Positions 45,387 through 54,727 of a stretch of DNA of 64,000 bases are shown here, in pieces. Source of the DNA: Lachnospiraceae bacterium MD308 (lineage in GTDB: Bacteria > Bacillota > Clostridia > Lachnospirales > Lachnospiraceae); NCBI GenBank assembly GCA_000403475.2, contig KE159795.1, forward strand, positions 992,983 through 1,056,982, written 5' to 3'. Position 1 is the stretch's first letter. Each line of letters starts with the position of its first letter. The notes beneath the pieces were generated by a model. The model did no database searches and had not been told where the DNA came from. It saw nothing but the letters and a program-made list of their open reading frames with translations. A program made the position numbers and the translations under genes.

Positions 45387-45821
45387 ATGTTTAACTATGT
45401 TTGGCCAATCGCATTGGTCGTGTTATCAAATGTGGTGTATCAGATATGCGCCAAATCCATCCCGGATGGAGTGAATCCATTTGCTGCCCTTACTGTGACA
45501 TATACGGTAGGCGTAGTATTTTCGGCAGTTATGTACTTTATCTCGAATCGACACGGAAATCTGATTCAAGAGTACAGAAAGCTGAATTGGGCACCCTTTG
45601 CGTTCGGTGTTATCCTCGTCGGACTGGAAGTCGGCTGGATATATGCCTATAAAGCCGGATGGCAAGTCAGCACTGCATCGATTATGCAAAGTGCATTTCT
45701 GGCGGTTGCGCTGATTTTTGTTGGTTGGATACTTTACCACGAAACTTTGACTTGGAATAAACTGGTGGGCGTAGCCATTTGCCTTTTAGGACTTGTTTTT
45801 ATCAATTATGATGTGAAATAA
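45387..45821 (+). CDS. small EamA-like (DMT) membrane protein
   Basis: 144 residues, about four to five hydrophobic helices with one EamA domain, ending in the typical LGLVFINYDVK. Half-size members act as dimers or transporters; substrate unknown. The ribosome site AGGGGGAA precedes the ATG. It lies next to the IS110 element, whose boundary may be close to its promoter. Confidence 0.8.
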   Translation: MFNYVWPIALVVLSNVVYQICAKSIPDGVNPFAALTVTYTVGVVFSAVMYFISNRHGNLIQEYRKLNWAPFAFGVILVGLEVGWIYAYKAGWQVSTASIMQSAFLAVALIFVGWILYHETLTWNKLVGVAICLLGLVFINYDVK

Positions 45822-45896
45822 CTCGTCTCTTCCATGAAATCCGCTTTCCCTCATGCCATTTCTCCCTCATTCTCTCACCGTAGCTTTCGTAACCCG

Positions 45897-47150
45897 CTAT
45901 TTTCCCCATCTCCGAAAAAATCCCGCAGAAAGCAGCCCAACCGCGCACACCGCCGCCCCCGACGGGATCAGCACAAGGAAAACCTCTCCCTGAAACCGGT
46001 CAAACAGAAAGCCATACGCCATCTGCCCCGCGGGCTGGGCGCACATGGTAATGGCAGACGTATACGCCATCACCTTCCCAATCAGATGATCCGGCGTATT
46101 CTGCTGTATCATGGACACCGCAAAGATGGAAAAAATGCTGATTGCAATCTGCATCCCCCCAAAGGCCGCCACATTAACCGCATATTTTACCGGCGCGCCC
46201 ACAGGCGCTAAAAATACCGCCCCGGCAGGAATCAGGCACGCCCCGATTGCACTGAGCACCAGATACAGCCTTCCCTGCCCCATTTTCCCGGTCAGCAGCC
46301 CGGCAGCAATACTCCCCACTATGGCCGCCACCGCCAGCACGCTTTCCGCAGCTCCGTAATGCCCCGCGCCCATGCCAAGAATCTCCCTTATGATAAACGG
46401 CAGCCCAACCAGCGTAACACCCATCACAAAAAATCGCGAAACAGCAGCTAAAAGCAGCATTTTCAATATATCGGGCTGCTCTTTTGCCATAAATCTGACG
46501 CTGGAGCATAAATCATTCTTCACTACAGACAGTATACTCTCTTTTTTGCCGCCGCACAAGGAAACCTGCGCCCGCGGCCTAAGCCTGATAAAGCATTCCA
46601 GCCCTGCCGTAGCAAAAAAGCAGGCTGCACTGGCATACATCACAGGCTTTAGTCCAACCGCCCCATAAAAAAGCCCGCCAAGCACAGGCGCGACCAGGCA
46701 GGAGATTGACGCCGCCTGGTTCACCACCGCATTTCCCCGGATGATGGCATCGCCGGTCAGCATACTGGGGATGCACGCCTGAACCGTAGGCGTCTCAAAT
46801 GCCCCGAGGACAGACAGCACGATAAGCAGCGCGCTGATAACCGCAAGGGCATGCTCCTTATGTAAAATAACCGCGGCGCACAGGACAGACAGCCCCGTCA
46901 GGAAATCAAGCGCCACCATGACATTCCTCCGATCCGCCCGGTCGGCGAGTATTCCCCCAAAGGGCGCCAGCAAAATCGACGGAATCACCGCAGCCGACAA
47001 AATCCCGGCAAACACGGCCGCCGAGCCTGTCGCCTCCAGCACGTACATAGACAGCGCCAGCCGCAGGATATAATTGCCGAACAGAGAGCTTACCTGGCCA
47101 AGAATAAGGAGCGTAAAATTTCTCGTAAACAGCCTTTCTTCTACTTCCAT
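45897..47150 (-). CDS. MFS transporter (efflux type)
   Basis: 417 residues, about twelve helices. The cytoplasmic loop 2 motif reads APFGGILADRADRRNVMV (GxxxDRxxRR type) and the middle loop is basic. The class resembles EntS-like/MFS_3 exporters. Start overlaps the end of the TetR gene by 10 bases, so the pair is one operon; the exported compound is probably the TetR inducer. Confidence 0.88.
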   Translation of the reverse strand: MEVEERLFTRNFTLLILGQVSSLFGNYILRLALSMYVLEATGSAAVFAGILSAAVIPSILLAPFGGILADRADRRNVMVALDFLTGLSVLCAAVILHKEHALAVISALLIVLSVLGAFETPTVQACIPSMLTGDAIIRGNAVVNQAASISCLVAPVLGGLFYGAVGLKPVMYASAACFFATAGLECFIRLRPRAQVSLCGGKKESILSVVKNDLCSSVRFMAKEQPDILKMLLLAAVSRFFVMGVTLVGLPFIIREILGMGAGHYGAAESVLAVAAIVGSIAAGLLTGKMGQGRLYLVLSAIGACLIPAGAVFLAPVGAPVKYAVNVAAFGGMQIAISIFSIFAVSMIQQNTPDHLIGKVMAYTSAITMCAQPAGQMAYGFLFDRFQGEVFLVLIPSGAAVCAVGLLSAGFFRRWGK

Positions 47151-47770
47151 AACTTTTCCGCCTTTTCCTTCATCTCATCATCAATAATCGGAAGGCCCAT
47201 CTGCTCAAGCACCTCCGCGATAAACCGGCATTTACTCTGTATCGCGCCTGCATCCCCTGGAAATACCGTAGGCATCAGCCAGAAATTTATAAGAGGCAGC
47301 AATTCGGAAAGCTCTCTGGCATACGCTGTTTTTATAGAGCCGTCGCGCCTCCCCTCCTCAATCAGCTCAAACCAAAGCGGCGTCAGGACCCGCCGGTTCG
47401 CCTCAATGGCAGCCGCCAGAATATGCGGGTCTTTTAAGATTGCAACCGCCTGCGCGTTGATGCTCTCCCGCTCCTCGTCCGCCCTGTTAAGGGCAAGCAC
47501 CTCCCATATCTTCCCAAGCCCATTAAGGTCTGTCCGCTCCTTTACCGCCTCAAAAGGGTTGTTTCTGAAAAACAGCTCATCCCCCATCGCATGCATGACC
47601 TCCTCCTTGCTCTGGAAAAAACGGTAGAACATTCCCTTCGCCCCGCCTGCCAGCTCCATAATGTCCGTAACCGAAGTCTCCTCATAGCCCTTCGATAAAA
47701 ACAGCTCCTTCGCCGCCTCCAGAATTTCTTTTCTCCACTGCTGCGGCTGCTTTTTCACCGGTCGCACCAT
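47141..47770 (-). CDS. TetR-family repressor of the MFS gene
   Basis: 209 residues. The helix-turn-helix region is SKGYEETSVTDIMELAGGAK then GMFYRFFQSKEEVM (about 27-60); the C-terminal part is a ligand domain. The ATG follows AAGGAGGCGG. A strong inverted repeat 15 bases before the start fits self-repression. Confidence 0.9.
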   Translation of the reverse strand: MVRPVKKQPQQWRKEILEAAKELFLSKGYEETSVTDIMELAGGAKGMFYRFFQSKEEVMHAMGDELFFRNNPFEAVKERTDLNGLGKIWEVLALNRADEERESINAQAVAILKDPHILAAAIEANRRVLTPLWFELIEEGRRDGSIKTAYARELSELLPLINFWLMPTVFPGDAGAIQSKCRFIAEVLEQMGLPIIDDEMKEKAEKLWK

Positions 47771-47784
47771 CTTATCCGCCTCCT

Positions 47785-47821
47785 TATAATAGTTATTGAC
47801 TTATGGTCAATAACTATTATA
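47785..47821. promoter_or_regulatory. TetR operator: 16-base arms with 5-base centre
   Basis: The arm TATAATAGTTATTGAC (47785-47800) and its exact complement (47806-47821) flank TTATG. Overlapping TTGACC and TATTAT elements make it the promoter itself. A perfect 37-base palindrome of this kind is expected for the adjoining repressor. Confidence 0.75.
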
Positions 47822-47945
47822 CAGACACAAGGCCACACTGTCAATATCATATCAACAGCATATTTATGCAGCATCTTCATACAGCCATATTCCGCCCAGC
47901 AGCCTTCCGCCGGTCCGTCTCCGGCAGTTTTCCATGAAATGCCAT

Positions 47946-48464
47946 TTACAGCTTTTCATAAGATACAAGCTCATCCATGGAAATGCGCTGCACCCCATGG
48001 CGCTCCGGATCGGCAGGACTTCCATCCCCATACCCTATTGCCAGAATGTTGACCGGCTCAAGCGTATCCGGAAGTTTGAATTCCTCCCTGATAATATCAG
48101 GCTTAAAGTAGCATATCCAGACAGACCCCAATCCCAGCTCCGTCGCCTCCAGCATCATGTGATCCGTAAGAATCGACGCATCTATATCGGTAGTCTTCTT
48201 CCCGTCAAACGGACGCGTCCACGCCCTTTCATGCTCAGAGCAGACGATAATCGCCAGCGGCGCCCCATAAATATTTGCCGCCTTCCCGACCTTACTAATC
48301 CCCTCGTCCTCCTGCACGACAATCAGTCGGACCGGCTGAAGGTTCGCCGCCGTAGGCGCTGCATGAGCCGCCTGCAAAATCTTTTCAAGCTTTTCCGGCT
48401 CCACCTTTTTACTTTTGTAATCACGGACAGAATAACGTGATTTCGCAATTTCCAAAAAATCCAT
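47946..48464 (-). CDS. nitroreductase family protein
   Basis: FMN-dependent oxidoreductase, 172 residues. SRYSVRDYKSKKVEPEKLEKIL (N-terminal FMN-phosphate site, about 9-30), AAPTAANLQPVRLIVV, and LGLGSVWICYFKPD near 120, GYGDG at the end. Such enzymes reduce nitro groups, quinones or flavins. Divergent from an HxlR gene, suggesting control by electrophile stress. Confidence 0.9.
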   Translation of the reverse strand: MDFLEIAKSRYSVRDYKSKKVEPEKLEKILQAAHAAPTAANLQPVRLIVVQEDEGISKVGKAANIYGAPLAIIVCSEHERAWTRPFDGKKTTDIDASILTDHMMLEATELGLGSVWICYFKPDIIREEFKLPDTLEPVNILAIGYGDGSPADPERHGVQRISMDELVSYEKL

Positions 48465-48562
48465 AAGTTCTCCTCCTGTTATGAAACTTGATTTCCAGAT
48501 TACTCTGTACTATAATTATACCGCAGGCCGCCATAAAGGCAAGAATGCACTTTTCAGGTATA

Positions 48563-48578
48563 TACTACCCAAAAAGTA
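48563..48578. promoter_or_regulatory. candidate HxlR operator
   Basis: TACT, eight bases, AGTA, 17 bases before the hxlR start. This matches the TACT-N-AGTA pattern of YodB/CatR-type sites. Confidence 0.35.
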
Positions 48579-48594
48579 AGTAAGGAGGATATCC

Positions 48595-48927
48595 ATGAGC
48601 ATAAATTGCAAAACCAGCTATACCTGCCCCGTAGAGGCAACCATTGACCTGATCGGAGGCAAATATAAATCCGTCATCCTTTACCATCTCATGGGAAAAA
48701 CACTGCGGTACAGCGAATTGCACAGGCTGATTCCAAAAGCAACTGATAAAATGCTGGCACAGCAGCTAAGAGAACTCGAAAAAGACGGGCTGATAAACAG
48801 AAAGGTATATCCCGTCGTTCCTCCCAAAACGGAATATACCCTTACAGACTTTGGAAATACGCTGTTTCCAATTTTAAATACTATGTGTGACTGGGGAAGA
48901 AATTACCTGGATAACAGCAGCCCATAG
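48595..48927 (+). CDS. HxlR-family regulator
   Basis: 110 residues, winged helix of the MarR-like HxlR family: CPVEATIDLIGGKYKSVILYHLM then LRYSELHRLIP, KMLAQQLRELEKDGLI. Cys5 and Cys11 near the N-terminus are possible redox sensors, as the N-terminal Cys is in YodB and CatR. Start after AAGGAGG. Likely controls the divergent nitroreductase. Confidence 0.88.
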   Translation: MSINCKTSYTCPVEATIDLIGGKYKSVILYHLMGKTLRYSELHRLIPKATDKMLAQQLRELEKDGLINRKVYPVVPPKTEYTLTDFGNTLFPILNTMCDWGRNYLDNSSP

Positions 48928-49060
48928 ACCTCATTCTCCCCGGACATAATACCCGAAACCTTTCCTAATTTAGTATCCAGATTCCATTTGATCCGGGTCG
49001 CTTTTATCTCTGACAGGTATGGACGATGACGCTTAAAATACTCCAAGACAAAATAACAGA

Positions 49061-49532
49061 TTAATCAAATAGTGTTGGAGAATCAGGATGGTTAAATGAT
49101 TTGAAACACATCAATATCTGTTCCCTGGTACATTTCTCTACTGCAAGATTTTCAGGTATTGAATTCTCATCGAAAAACGCAATTTCGGTCGTTTCTATGT
49201 TTTCTTGAAATTTTCCGCCATCATATTTGCACATAACAAAAACTTTGACTACACCGTAGGCATAGTTTGTTACATTATGCTTTCTCCAATCCTGAACGGC
49301 AATCAGCTTTTCTGCCGATACAGCAAAGCCCGTTTCCTCTTTTACCTCCTTCACTGTGTTCGTTGCAACAGACTGATCCACATCACACCAGCCCCCCGGC
49401 AATGACCATGTACCGTTATTTTCATGAACAAGGAGAATTTTACCATCAACAAATATAGCCGCTCTTGTATCTACTTTTGGTGTCTGATATGCTTTGAATA
49501 CGGATTGCAAAACTTATCCATTTATCATTCAT
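49061..49532 (-). pseudogene. NUDIX hydrolase with internal deletion and frameshift
   Basis: The open frame (49061-49510, only a TTG start) carries TPKVDTRAAIF and a NUDIX box with changes (GWCDVDQSVATNTVKEVKEETGF has Gln for the first Glu and Lys for Arg). In another frame from an ATG at 49532, behind GAGGGT, the sequence reads MNDKWISFAIRIQSIS, the usual start of the NUDIX_N domain. The two frames meet near 49495, so about 50 codons plus a frame are missing. The intact family is about 200 residues. Confidence 0.65.
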
Positions 49533-49552
49533 ATCTACCCTCAGTGAACAAA

Positions 49553-49948
49553 TCAGCTTAAACACCACTTTGCAATATTTTCAATCAATTTTGCAGGTAA
49601 TGCTCTGTCATAAGGAAAATATACAGCATTTTTCTTAGCGGCAAAACCGCTTAGTTCCAACGCAAACTTTTCAATAGCTTCAATCCCTGCATAAAAACTG
49701 ACATGCTTTTTACAAGCGGAAAATGAGATGGATTTTCCATCCTTCTCATAATACGGCATACTCCATAAAATACGCTCATTTACCCCCGGAACACTGTTCT
49801 GTAATATAATCATCATCTCTGTTAAATGTGCACGTTTTTCTATAGGTTGCGAATCTATATATTCTAACACCGTTTTAGGTGCTTCCCCACAGTAATGACC
49901 CTGATTTTCTCTTTTAAATTCTCTCCCGCATTTTGGACATGTCCACAT
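49553..49948 (-). CDS. DUF1801-like protein with N-terminal zinc ribbon
   Basis: 131 residues. The opening CPKCGREFKRENQGHYC is a zinc-ribbon-like motif, then a YdhG/DUF1801 domain (VPGVNERILWSMPYYEKDGKSI, SFYAGIEAIEKF and YFPYDRALPAKLIENIAKW). Function unknown; relatives include the frataxin-like iron chaperone Fra. The ATG is followed by an intact frame to the TAA at 49553. Confidence 0.8.
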   Translation of the reverse strand: MWTCPKCGREFKRENQGHYCGEAPKTVLEYIDSQPIEKRAHLTEMMIILQNSVPGVNERILWSMPYYEKDGKSISFSACKKHVSFYAGIEAIEKFALELSGFAAKKNAVYFPYDRALPAKLIENIAKWCLS

Positions 49949-50014
49949 AATTCGTTTTCTCCATAAATTCCATATTTATTATTCCGTTCAACTCCCCGAT
50001 AAGCTAGAAGTTCG

Positions 50015-50233
50015 TTAATTAAAGTCATCATAAACAGAAAATCCTAAAAACTTAATTGTCCACCCATCTTTATATCCTGTTTCAGATTCCTCATCTAATT
50101 GATGATATCTCATAATATCATATAAAATGGCTCTATAACGGACACTGCCGCCATCTTTATATCTTGTTTGAATTGGTATCAATAATATAAGCAGCATAAT
50201 TATGGTAATGATACTTATTGTTTTCTTCTTCAT
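50015..50233 (-). CDS. small membrane-anchored protein, unknown
   Basis: About 72 residues: Lys-rich start, a hydrophobic segment IITIIMLLILLIPI, then YKDGGSVRYRAILYDIMRYHQ and GWTIKFLGFSVYDD. Such small proteins with the YKDGG start are common in Firmicutes, but I know of no assigned function. Start at 50233 preferred over 50239. Confidence 0.6.
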   Translation of the reverse strand: MKKKTISIITIIMLLILLIPIQTRYKDGGSVRYRAILYDIMRYHQLDEESETGYKDGWTIKFLGFSVYDDFN

Positions 50234-50357
50234 CTGCATTGTCTCCCTACAACTTCCGATTGTGATTCGATGATTTTTAAGGGGAATATTAGCTGTTATA
50301 TTTTATTATTAAAATATCCGCTAACCCTTGAAAACACTAAGTTTATTGCAGGTGAGC

Positions 50358-50434
50358 TTTCCCTTAAGGTTTCCCTTGTGTTATATATTCCCACAGGGCA
50401 TTACGAACCCTGATAAGGGAAAAAATGAGGGAAA
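50358..50434. repeat. imperfect inverted repeat in a 300-base gap
   Basis: The arm at 50358-50377 and the arm at 50415-50434 (AAGGGAAAAAATGAGGGAAA) match in 16 of 20 positions with a 37-base loop. In 50240-50534 I see no gene, only this structure and AT-rich sequence. A recombination site is possible but unproven. Confidence 0.4.
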
Positions 50435-50534
50435 CAAAATCACATAAAATATTATAACACATAATATACGGGAATTGGTAAACTGATTGAAATGCTTTCA
50501 AAAAATCATTGAAAAGAGGACAGATAAAATAAAT

Positions 50535-50768
50535 ATGATTTACGCAACATACAATATCCACCATAACAGCATTGACGTATACACTTATGTAGGCAACTTT
50601 TTACGGATAGACTGCAATAAAGCGGAAGAAGGGTTGAAAACTACTCCCTGCTCTGAATGTGCCTTAAATACTCTGGCAATAGACGAGCCGCTTGAATACG
50701 CAAGGCTCTATCTTGATGGAAATATGCAGATGTGGGTGGATGCGGAAGATTCATTGGAATTGTGGTAA
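50535..50768 (+). CDS. DUF6061 family protein
   Basis: About 77 residues, starting MIYATYNIHHNSIDVYTYVG and ending in the SECALNTLAIDEPLEYARL block typical of DUF6061; function unknown. Start at 50535, with AAGAGG upstream, replaces a longer frame from 50487. Followed by a strong terminator. Confidence 0.65.
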   Translation: MIYATYNIHHNSIDVYTYVGNFLRIDCNKAEEGLKTTPCSECALNTLAIDEPLEYARLYLDGNMQMWVDAEDSLELW

Positions 50769-50835
50769 TTTTTATAATTACTATATCAATATTTGCATAG
50801 TGTAGCTTTTTAATGAACAAATTGAAACAAATTAA

Positions 50836-50880
50836 CTGAACCGATAACTGCTAATTATATATGTTATCGGTTCAGCTTTT
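50836..50880 (+). terminator. terminator after the DUF6061 gene
   Basis: CTGAACCGATAAC (50836-50848) pairs with 50863-50875 over 13 bases, then T5. It could also stop the phoR transcript arriving from the other side. Confidence 0.75.
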
Positions 50881-50926
50881 TCTAAATTAACACTTATGAC
50901 AAGAGGTAATAAAACCGTTCATATTT

Positions 50927-52582
50927 TTATTTGGGAAATGTTACAATAACCGTCGTGCCTTTTCCGACATGACTTTTTACATCAACTTTGGCATTATGGA
51001 TTTTAGCGGCGTGTTTCACAATAGAAAGCCCAAGCCCGGTTCCCCCTACTGCCTTAGAATGGCTCTTATCAACACGATAGAAACGCTCAAAAATCCGCTC
51101 TTGATGTTCGGGTGCAATTCCTATCCCTGTGTCCTCCACTGATAAAACTACCATGCCGTTTTCATTCTGTATGTTCACCATTACTTTTCCGTTTTCGTGA
51201 TTATACTTAATCGCATTGTCACAAAGATTATAAATCACACTGTATAAAAGCTGGGGTATACCGTTAAGGGGAGCCGGAACGCCGGAAAGCTCCAATGCAA
51301 CACATACAGTATCTGCCTGTGGCTCTAAGCTCTGTACCGCCTTTTCTGCCAATGTGTATAAGTCGATATTTTCCCTCTGCATATCGTCCGCATCTTCGTC
51401 AAGGTGCGAAAGACTGATAATGTCCTCTACAAGCCGTATCATACGTCCGGCTTCATCATAAATCTTTCCGGCAAAAGGTATTTTATCGTTCTCCTTTACC
51501 ATATCGTTTTTCAAAAGCTCCGCATACCCGGAAATGGAGTGAAGCGGGGTTTTTAATTCATGGGACACATTAGCGGTAAATTCTCGGCGTATCTGTTCTG
51601 CTTTTTCTTTTTCCGTCACATTGAAAAAGAAAAGTGCGGCTCCTTTCACAATGTTTTCAGAAGTGATCGGATCAGCGTCAATTTGATAGCTTTCTCCATA
51701 CAGCCGGATAATGTTCTCGCCCCGTTCCCCTTGCAAGGCTTTTGTAAGGATTTCCTGCAATTCAAGATTACGGCACAAGGACAGCATATCAGAACCGATA
51801 CAGTCTGTGTCAGCGTCTAACAGTTTTCTTGCCGCAGGGTTTATACTGATAATTTTTCCTTTTTGATTTAAGAGAATCATGCCCTCATTCATGCTGCCGA
51901 TAATCGTATTTAATTCATTCTCTTTTTGGAGAAGTTCGGCTTTCTGTCCCCGTAACTGTTTTTGCTGGCTGTCAATACGCCGTAAAAAAGGGGAAAGCTC
52001 ATCATAGCCCTCATTTGACAACGGATTATCAAGATCAATTTCATTTAATGGCTTTACTATTTTTTTTGAAACTTGAATAGCTAAAACAATGGAAAGAATC
52101 AGCGCAATCACAAAGATAATGCAAATCGGCTGTGTCATGCCTAAAAGGAGAGTCAAAATAGAATTTTGAGATATAGAAAGCCGTAATATAGTGCCATCAT
52201 CAAGTTTCTGCGCGGAATAAAACGAACGCTCCATCAAAGTAGCAGAATACCGTCTGCTTTCACCATAGCCCGAAGAAAGGGCTTCCCGCACTTCTTCCCG
52301 CTCTAAATGATTTTCCATTTCCGCAGTATCAGACGCACTATCAAAAATGACATTTCCCTCTGTATCAATCCATGATATACGGTAATTTTTCACTTTCAAA
52401 TCATGGAAATAATCAATACCCTCATTTGTAACGCCCTGTGCGGCAAGGGTTGTCTGCATTTTTAGCTGTGCCTGTTCAACATTTGAAAAGTATTCATACA
52501 GAACACCCATGAACAGGACAACAGACGCGAGAAAAACAGTCAATGCGACAAGGCAGATTGAACGAAAAATTCGTTTCGTCAT
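50927..52582 (-). CDS. phoR: phosphate sensor histidine kinase PhoR
   Basis: Membrane kinase, 551 residues. Two helices flank an extracellular part (about 8-28 and 150-170), then HAMP-like and PAS segments (about 170-330), HisKA with His in NVSHELKTPLHS, and ATPase domain (YNLCDNAIKYN, EDTGIGIAPE, GGTGLGLSIVKHA). The RR overlaps its start by four bases. Grouped with phoP, phoU and pstSCAB, so phosphate sensing is the likely role. Confidence 0.9.
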   Translation of the reverse strand: MTKRIFRSICLVALTVFLASVVLFMGVLYEYFSNVEQAQLKMQTTLAAQGVTNEGIDYFHDLKVKNYRISWIDTEGNVIFDSASDTAEMENHLEREEVREALSSGYGESRRYSATLMERSFYSAQKLDDGTILRLSISQNSILTLLLGMTQPICIIFVIALILSIVLAIQVSKKIVKPLNEIDLDNPLSNEGYDELSPFLRRIDSQQKQLRGQKAELLQKENELNTIIGSMNEGMILLNQKGKIISINPAARKLLDADTDCIGSDMLSLCRNLELQEILTKALQGERGENIIRLYGESYQIDADPITSENIVKGAALFFFNVTEKEKAEQIRREFTANVSHELKTPLHSISGYAELLKNDMVKENDKIPFAGKIYDEAGRMIRLVEDIISLSHLDEDADDMQRENIDLYTLAEKAVQSLEPQADTVCVALELSGVPAPLNGIPQLLYSVIYNLCDNAIKYNHENGKVMVNIQNENGMVVLSVEDTGIGIAPEHQERIFERFYRVDKSHSKAVGGTGLGLSIVKHAAKIHNAKVDVKSHVGKGTTVIVTFPK

Positions 52583-53253
52583 ACTTCCCCCTCCATTCGA
52601 TACCCAACTCCCCGTACCGTTTCAATATAGCTCCCACATTCGCCTAATTTTGTTCGGAGTGTTCCAATGTGAACATCTACGGTTCGGGTTTCCCCTATGT
52701 AGTCAATGCCCCATATCATTTCAAGAAGCTGATCGCGTGTAAACACCCGTCCGGGGTTTTCCATAAAAATATGGAGCAGCTTATGTTCTTTCAGTGTCAA
52801 CTGAACCCGTTCGTTGTTTACAAGTACAATATATGTTTCCAAATTCAATTCTAAATTTCCAATTTTTAGCTTTTTTGTTTCTTCTTTCGGGCTTGTACGG
52901 CGCAATACCGCTTTCACACGGGAAATCATTTCCATCATGCCAAACGGCTTTGCAAGGTAATCATCAGCCCCCAAGTCAAGCCCGGTTACTTTGTCATATT
53001 CGGTTCCTTTGGCTGTCGCCATAATAACAGGAATATCCTCTGTCGTCCCCTGCATACGCAGCTTTTTCAATATGGAAATGCCATCTTCGCCGGGAAGCAT
53101 TATATCAAGCATAATAAGCTGGGGCTTTTCTGTCTGCAAAGCGTCAAAAAAGCTGTCCGCGCAGTCAAAACCTTTTGCTTCAAATCCGGCAGAATTTAAT
53201 GTGTATATCATCAGATCACGGATAGAGCTGTCGTCCTCAACACAATAAATCAT
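52579..53253 (-). CDS. phoP: response regulator PhoP/PhoB type
   Basis: OmpR-class regulator, about 224 residues. Receiver YCVEDDSSIRDL, Asp in LIMLDIMLPGEDG, Lys in YLAKPFGMME; winged helix with VQLTLKEHKLLHIFM and VDVHIGTLRTKLG. Start at 53253 follows AAAGGAG; longer frame to 53301 lacks a site. Expected to bind the direct repeats before pstS. Confidence 0.92.
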   Translation of the reverse strand: MIYCVEDDSSIRDLMIYTLNSAGFEAKGFDCADSFFDALQTEKPQLIMLDIMLPGEDGISILKKLRMQGTTEDIPVIMATAKGTEYDKVTGLDLGADDYLAKPFGMMEMISRVKAVLRRTSPKEETKKLKIGNLELNLETYIVLVNNERVQLTLKEHKLLHIFMENPGRVFTRDQLLEMIWGIDYIGETRTVDVHIGTLRTKLGECGSYIETVRGVGYRMEGEV

Positions 53254-53336
53254 ATAAATCCGCTCCTTTCTTTCCTGTGGCAATATTCCGAACTCAATCA
53301 TACCATATTACCTGTATTTCATCAACGGCGGTATGC

Positions 53337-53978
53337 TCACCCCTCTTTATTCCCTGTGATTGAGAACAGAACCCATTTTGCAATATTGACCGCATGATCT
53401 CCGATACGCTCAAAATATTTTGCTATCATTAACAGGTCTATGGCATATTCACCGTCTGTTTCGGGTTTACTGAAAAGCTCAATCAACATTTTCTTCACCT
53501 TATCAAAAAAGGAATCTACCACATCATCATAATCTATCACGGCTTTCGCCATCTGCATATCCTTTTTCACAAAAGCGTCAATGCTGTCTGTTACCATCTT
53601 AATGACAGCAACCGACATATCATGGATAACCTGTGTGTCGTCGGTGGCGTGGATATTGGCTAATGTGATAATTTCCGCTATGTCTGCGGATTGATCTCCG
53701 ATTCTTGCCATATCTGTCACCATTTTCAGCGCGGACGATACAACCCTCAAATCTTTTGCCACTGGCTGCTGCTGTAAGAGCAGTTTTAGACACATAGTTT
53801 CAATTTCGCGCTCCTTGCGGTCTATCTGGACAGAGAGATCGGGAACAGCCTTTGCAAGCGCGGGATTCCCCTCTGTCAGAGCTTTTGCGGACATAGCAAT
53901 CGCATTTTCACAAAAAGCCCCCATTGTAATCAACTCTTTATTTAATAAATCTAACTGTTCATCAAATTTTAGGCGCAT
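53337..53978 (-). CDS. phoU: phosphate transport regulator PhoU
   Basis: 213 residues, two three-helix PhoU repeats. [20 protein letters not shown] start, DRKEREIE and the metal-binding DMARIGDQSADIAE and YFERIGDHAVNIAKW motifs are present. PhoU links Pst transport to PhoR activity. Its start touches the pstB stop. Confidence 0.95.
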   Translation of the reverse strand: MRLKFDEQLDLLNKELITMGAFCENAIAMSAKALTEGNPALAKAVPDLSVQIDRKEREIETMCLKLLLQQQPVAKDLRVVSSALKMVTDMARIGDQSADIAEIITLANIHATDDTQVIHDMSVAVIKMVTDSIDAFVKKDMQMAKAVIDYDDVVDSFFDKVKKMLIELFSKPETDGEYAIDLLMIAKYFERIGDHAVNIAKWVLFSITGNKEG

Positions 53979-54727
53979 TATCCAAACCTCCCCGTAATAT
54001 AATCCTCTGTCCGCTTGTCCTGCGGCATGGAGAATAATTTTTCTGTTTCGCCAAACTCCACCATTTCTCCAAGCAGGAAAAACGCTGTCCTGTCGGAAAT
54101 TCGGAGTGCTTGCTGCATATTATGTGTCACAATGACAATGGTATAGTCCTTTTTTAATTCTGCGGCAAGTTCCTCTACCTTTGCCGTAGAAATAGGGTCA
54201 AGTGCGCTGGTCGGTTCGTCCATCAGCAAAACTTCCGGCTCCACTGCCAAAGCGCGGGCAATGCAAAGACGCTGCTGTTGACCGCCCGACATACCAAGCG
54301 CAGATTTTTTCAGCCTGTCTTTTACCTCGTCCCAAATTGCCGCCCCTTTTAAGGAACGCTCTACAATTTCGTCCAGCGCAGCTTTAGAACGGATTCCATG
54401 TGTCCTTGCTCCAAAGGCAACATTGTCATAAATGCTCATAGGGAATGGATTCGGTTTTTGAAAGACCATTCCTACACGTTTACGCAGTAGGTTAATATCC
54501 ATATTTCCATAAATATCTTCACCGTCTAAACGGATAGTTCCTTTGATGTGGCAGCCCTCCACCAAATCATTCATTCGGTTCAATGTTTTTAATAATGTTG
54601 ATTTACCGCAGCCCGACGGTCCGATCAGCGCGGTAATTTCGTGTTCCTTAAACGCCACATTTATTTTTTTCAAGGCTTGAAAGTTTCCGTAGAATAAATC
54701 CAAATCCTCAACCACGATTTTATCCAT
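53978..54727 (-). CDS. pstB: phosphate ABC transporter ATPase PstB
   Basis: 249 residues: Walker [28 protein letters not shown] (PstB-specific), signature [15 protein letters not shown], Walker [21 protein letters not shown] switch. Energises phosphate uptake with PstA/PstC. Overlaps the pstA stop by eight bases. Confidence 0.96.
   Translation of the reverse strand: MDKIVVEDLDLFYGNFQALKKINVAFKEHEITALIGPSGCGKSTLLKTLNRMNDLVEGCHIKGTIRLDGEDIYGNMDINLLRKRVGMVFQKPNPFPMSIYDNVAFGARTHGIRSKAALDEIVERSLKGAAIWDEVKDRLKKSALGMSGGQQQRLCIARALAVEPEVLLMDEPTSALDPISTAKVEELAAELKKDYTIVIVTHNMQQALRISDRTAFFLLGEMVEFGETEKLFSMPQDKRTEDYITGRFG

Noticed and set aside
50364-50564. 66-residue minus-strand frame
   Set aside because: It covers the inverted repeat, lacks a ribosome site, and crosses the DUF6061 start region.
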